NCBI GenBank assembly: GCA_023230125.1
Contig: JALNXZ010000048.1
Span: forward strand, 1-9,059
Length of the DNA: 9,059 bases
Source of the DNA: Bacteroidales bacterium
GTDB lineage: Bacteria > Bacteroidota > Bacteroidia > Bacteroidales > UBA1402
Direction: 5' to 3'
Shown: one piece after another, positions 7,324-9,059 of the stretch
How the letters are laid out: each line of letters starts with the position of its first letter
Numbering within the stretch: position 1 is the first letter of the stretch
Notes under the pieces: model-generated
Databases searched by the model: none
Told to the model about the DNA's origin: nothing
What the model saw: only the letters and a program-made list of their open reading frames with translations
Made by a program: the position numbers and the translations under genes

Positions 7324-7533
7324 ATGCATAGCTATTCATTATCTTTGAATTTTTCACAAATAAAATTACCAGAAGGTGCTGAAGACCCTTTGAGATTGGT
7401 CAGGATAGGGAACTACGATGTTTGTGCTTGTATCGGGCAACACGTTGATAATACTTCTGAAATTGGTCACTTCATCATTTTAAACCACGATTTCGAAGAA
7501 GGCCGTTGGCGTATGAGATTCAAGTTGGAATAA
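7324..7533 (+). CDS. Small protein resembling the C-x3-H half of an AlaRS/AlaX SAD domain
   Basis: This 69-residue protein contains LVRIGNYDVCACIGQHVDNT followed by SEIGHFII. This resembles the metal-binding end of the alanyl/threonyl-tRNA synthetase second additional (SAD) domain, where a Cys-x3-His (here Cys36 and His40) and a T-x-EIG-x-F/I strand follow each other. In full editing domains and AlaX proteins the other zinc ligands come from an HxxxH further N-terminal. That half is absent here. TGA at 7321-7323 is in frame directly before the ATG at 7324, so the ORF cannot extend upstream. The gene lies 96 bp after the second GH109 gene and 26 bp before the converging plug-like gene. It ends cleanly, so it may be a real small protein, perhaps metal-binding, or a remnant of an AlaX gene. 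No clear promoter is visible, and co-transcription with the GH109 gene is possible. Confidence 0.7.
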   Translation: MHSYSLSLNFSQIKLPEGAEDPLRLVRIGNYDVCACIGQHVDNTSEIGHFIILNHDFEEGRWRMRFKLE

Positions 7534-7559
7534 TTTTTCTTTCAAAGATCAGATAAAAC

Positions 7560-8822
7560 TCAAAACGCAGTCTGTATCTGTTTAAAGCCAATCAGTCTGT
7601 CGAATCGTTCTCCAATATTCCTGTAATAAACATACACCTGATATTCATTTTCCGTTTCCCAATATGATCCTTCTAAGGTATGGGTTGTTGCATTGTTGGT
7701 CTTATTAGGCCTGTATAGGTATTGGTAATTATAGGCACCCTGTTTTAGCAAAAGGTCCTTTTCGTAGGCTTTGTGTTCAAAATTGTATATCATTTTACTT
7801 TTTGCGCCCAAACGATTTTCGGTCATATCTCCGTTCAGGAAGATGGCTCCATCCAAAAAGGGCTTATCCATTGGGAAAGAGAAATGTACCAAAAAATAAT
7901 CAGAACCTATAAGGTCATCCATCGCCTCCTGACTGTGAATGAGAAAACGACCATTCTGATCCTTGTCATAAACATAGTCCATGGTCCGTAGTTCTGATGG
8001 TATTAGTTCAACATGATAATATGGATTGAAATATTCAATCTTGTAAACTCCAATGCCTGGATATTTGAAAGTAGTTATTTCAAACCTTCTGTATTCATTG
8101 CCACCTTCAAATATCAAATTTTCGTTGTGTTCATATCGAATAAGACCGGGCCCAACCATCAAGGGGGCAATATTTCTGACTTCATTGTCCAAACGATTAT
8201 TTTGACGAACATAAACTTTTAGTTCACTCAAGGGTTGCTGTATATTGATTCCCCTCGGTCTAATATCAAAATTTAGTTGTTGGTTAGATTGTTTATAATC
8301 TATATCTGTTGTGGCAGTCGCACTTCCTTCAATGGACACTTTGTCTTCGGCTACCATAAAACAAGCGGTTAACAATGCTTCGCCCGATCCATCTCTGTCA
8401 AACACCGTTACGGCATAATTACCAGATAGAATCAAGCCCACGTTTGCGTTGGGTAACGAAAACTTATAGTGTGTATAAAGTGTCAAAGTGCTCACGGATT
8501 CTTCGCCAGCGTCGATATCATTTTCTGAAAATCCGTCAAGATATTCCAGCACATTTATGTCTGACTTTGTCCAGTCTGCGTTACAATGAATAACTTTGTA
8601 GGCATATCGTTTATAATCATGCGAAAGCTCATCAAATGATATCTCGATAGAATTGTTATAACCCATCTGAATGACCGGGACAGCGGACCAAATTCCATTT
8701 GGATAGATTGTTAGGCTGCGAATCTGTTCGCTATGGCTACCAGATTTAAATACCTGAGCTTGAACTGCGATTGTAGCCGAAACAAGCATAAAGACGATGG
8801 TGAAAAACCTTTGTTTAATCAT
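7560..8822 (-). CDS. DUF5103 / type IX secretion system plug-like protein
   Basis: This 420-residue protein has an N-terminal signal peptide (hydrophobic 6-20, cleavage probably in AVQAQ, about 22). It is followed by a beta-sandwich-rich region typical of DUF5103, now called the T9SS plug family. Recognisable stretches are SLTIYPNG (36-43), YAYKVIHCNADW (73-84) with EYLDGF (93-98), LSGNYAVTVFD (132-142), and the C-terminal EYQVYVYYR before FDRLIGF. In Flavobacterium johnsoniae the Plug protein closes the periplasmic side of the SprA translocon, and this homologue is expected in the periplasm. Length suits the family and no break is seen. It stands alone: a promoter-like octamer lies 52 bp upstream, and no sprA, porV or other T9SS gene is in the window. 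Many Bacteroidales encode DUF5103 proteins, so a role in active T9SS secretion is inferred, not shown. Confidence 0.88.
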   Translation of the reverse strand: MIKQRFFTIVFMLVSATIAVQAQVFKSGSHSEQIRSLTIYPNGIWSAVPVIQMGYNNSIEISFDELSHDYKRYAYKVIHCNADWTKSDINVLEYLDGFSENDIDAGEESVSTLTLYTHYKFSLPNANVGLILSGNYAVTVFDRDGSGEALLTACFMVAEDKVSIEGSATATTDIDYKQSNQQLNFDIRPRGINIQQPLSELKVYVRQNNRLDNEVRNIAPLMVGPGLIRYEHNENLIFEGGNEYRRFEITTFKYPGIGVYKIEYFNPYYHVELIPSELRTMDYVYDKDQNGRFLIHSQEAMDDLIGSDYFLVHFSFPMDKPFLDGAIFLNGDMTENRLGAKSKMIYNFEHKAYEKDLLLKQGAYNYQYLYRPNKTNNATTHTLEGSYWETENEYQVYVYYRNIGERFDRLIGFKQIQTAF

Positions 8823-8874
8823 GGCTAATTCAATTTTACAGGGGCAGGTAGATAATAACTTTACTTAAAGATAA

Positions 8875-8882
8875 CAAACTTA
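8875..8882 (-). promoter_or_regulatory. Bacteroidota -7 element for the plug-like gene
   Basis: On the minus strand this reads TAAGTTTG, matching TAnnTTTG. A start near 8868 would leave a leader of about 46 nt to the ATG at 8822. A run of A on the same strand lies just upstream (rc of 8884-8893). No good TTTG -33 box is seen at 19-21 bp. Confidence 0.45.
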
Positions 8883-8984
8883 CATTTTTTTTTAGATACG
8901 AACTTGCATTTTGAACAAAAACTTGTATAAATCAAGACATCATATAACTACTTATGGACTTGCAAACTTTTACCGGACATAAAG

Positions 8985-9059
8985 TTAAGCTACATTCATA
9001 ATAGATTCGTTTTTAATCCAATACTGTTCCCAGAATTCATCAATTGTCAGTTGACCTAG
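8985..9059 (-). CDS. 3' end of an unidentified minus-strand gene (partial)
   Basis: Reading leftward from the window edge, 24 sense codons (LTIDEFWEQYWIKNESIMNV near the end) run to a TAA at 8985-8987. The residue mix, with alternating acidic and aromatic residues as in a helix, looks like a genuine C-terminus, but the piece is too short to identify or to rule out a chance open frame. If real, the gene lies 162 bp upstream of the plug-like gene on the same strand. Confidence 0.4.
   Translation of the reverse strand, partial: LGQLTIDEFWEQYWIKNESIMNVA

Noticed and set aside
1..9059. CRISPR array, tRNA/rRNA, insertion sequence, integrase or phage genes
   Set aside because: No regularly spaced repeats, tRNA-like folds, terminal inverted repeats with a transposase, or recombinase motifs were seen on either strand.

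Overview
The window is about 9 kb of AT-rich DNA that looks like a Bacteroidota chromosome, most likely of the order Bacteroidales. Three things point there. The gene families are typical of the phylum: a DUF4369/TlpA thioredoxin-like protein, two glycoside hydrolase family 109 (GH109) proteins, and a DUF5103 / type IX secretion 'plug' protein. The genes lack Shine-Dalgarno sequences. TAnnTTTG octamers, the Bacteroidota -7 promoter element, sit upstream of three transcription units. No species can be named from the sequence alone.

Layout. On the left, two tandem plus-strand genes encode paralogous long-chain acyl-CoA synthetases. The first is cut by the window edge and the second is complete at 629 residues. 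They run into a long, nearly symmetrical hairpin (3227-3280) that probably terminates transcription from both sides. Beyond it, on the minus strand, lies a two-gene unit: a periplasmic TlpA-like thioredoxin protein (4726-5721), then a secreted GH109 protein (3295-4677). A 210-bp divergent region with promoter-like octamers on both strands separates this unit from a second GH109 paralogue on the plus strand (5932-7227), which has no signal peptide. A 69-residue plus-strand gene follows (7324-7533) that resembles only the C-x3-H half of the alanyl-tRNA synthetase SAD domain. It converges on a minus-strand gene for a full-length DUF5103 / T9SS plug-like protein (7560-8822). The last 75 bases look like the 3' end of another minus-strand gene.

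How the genes may work together. The acyl-CoA synthetases activate fatty acids with ATP and CoA, and their tandem arrangement suggests duplication and specialisation for substrate. The divergent GH109 pair is the most suggestive locus. One copy carries an export signal and the other appears cytoplasmic, so a substrate such as an alpha-GalNAc-type glycan could be attacked first outside the cytoplasm and then inside it. That is inference. The plug-like protein belongs to an envelope-secretion family, but no other T9SS gene lies in the window.

I saw no tRNA, rRNA, CRISPR array, insertion sequence or integrase. No gap between genes exceeds 300 bases. I did not find a clearly new defence or mobile system. 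The observations most worth following are the exported/cytoplasmic GH109 pair, the stand-alone half-SAD protein, and the plug homologue without visible T9SS neighbours.
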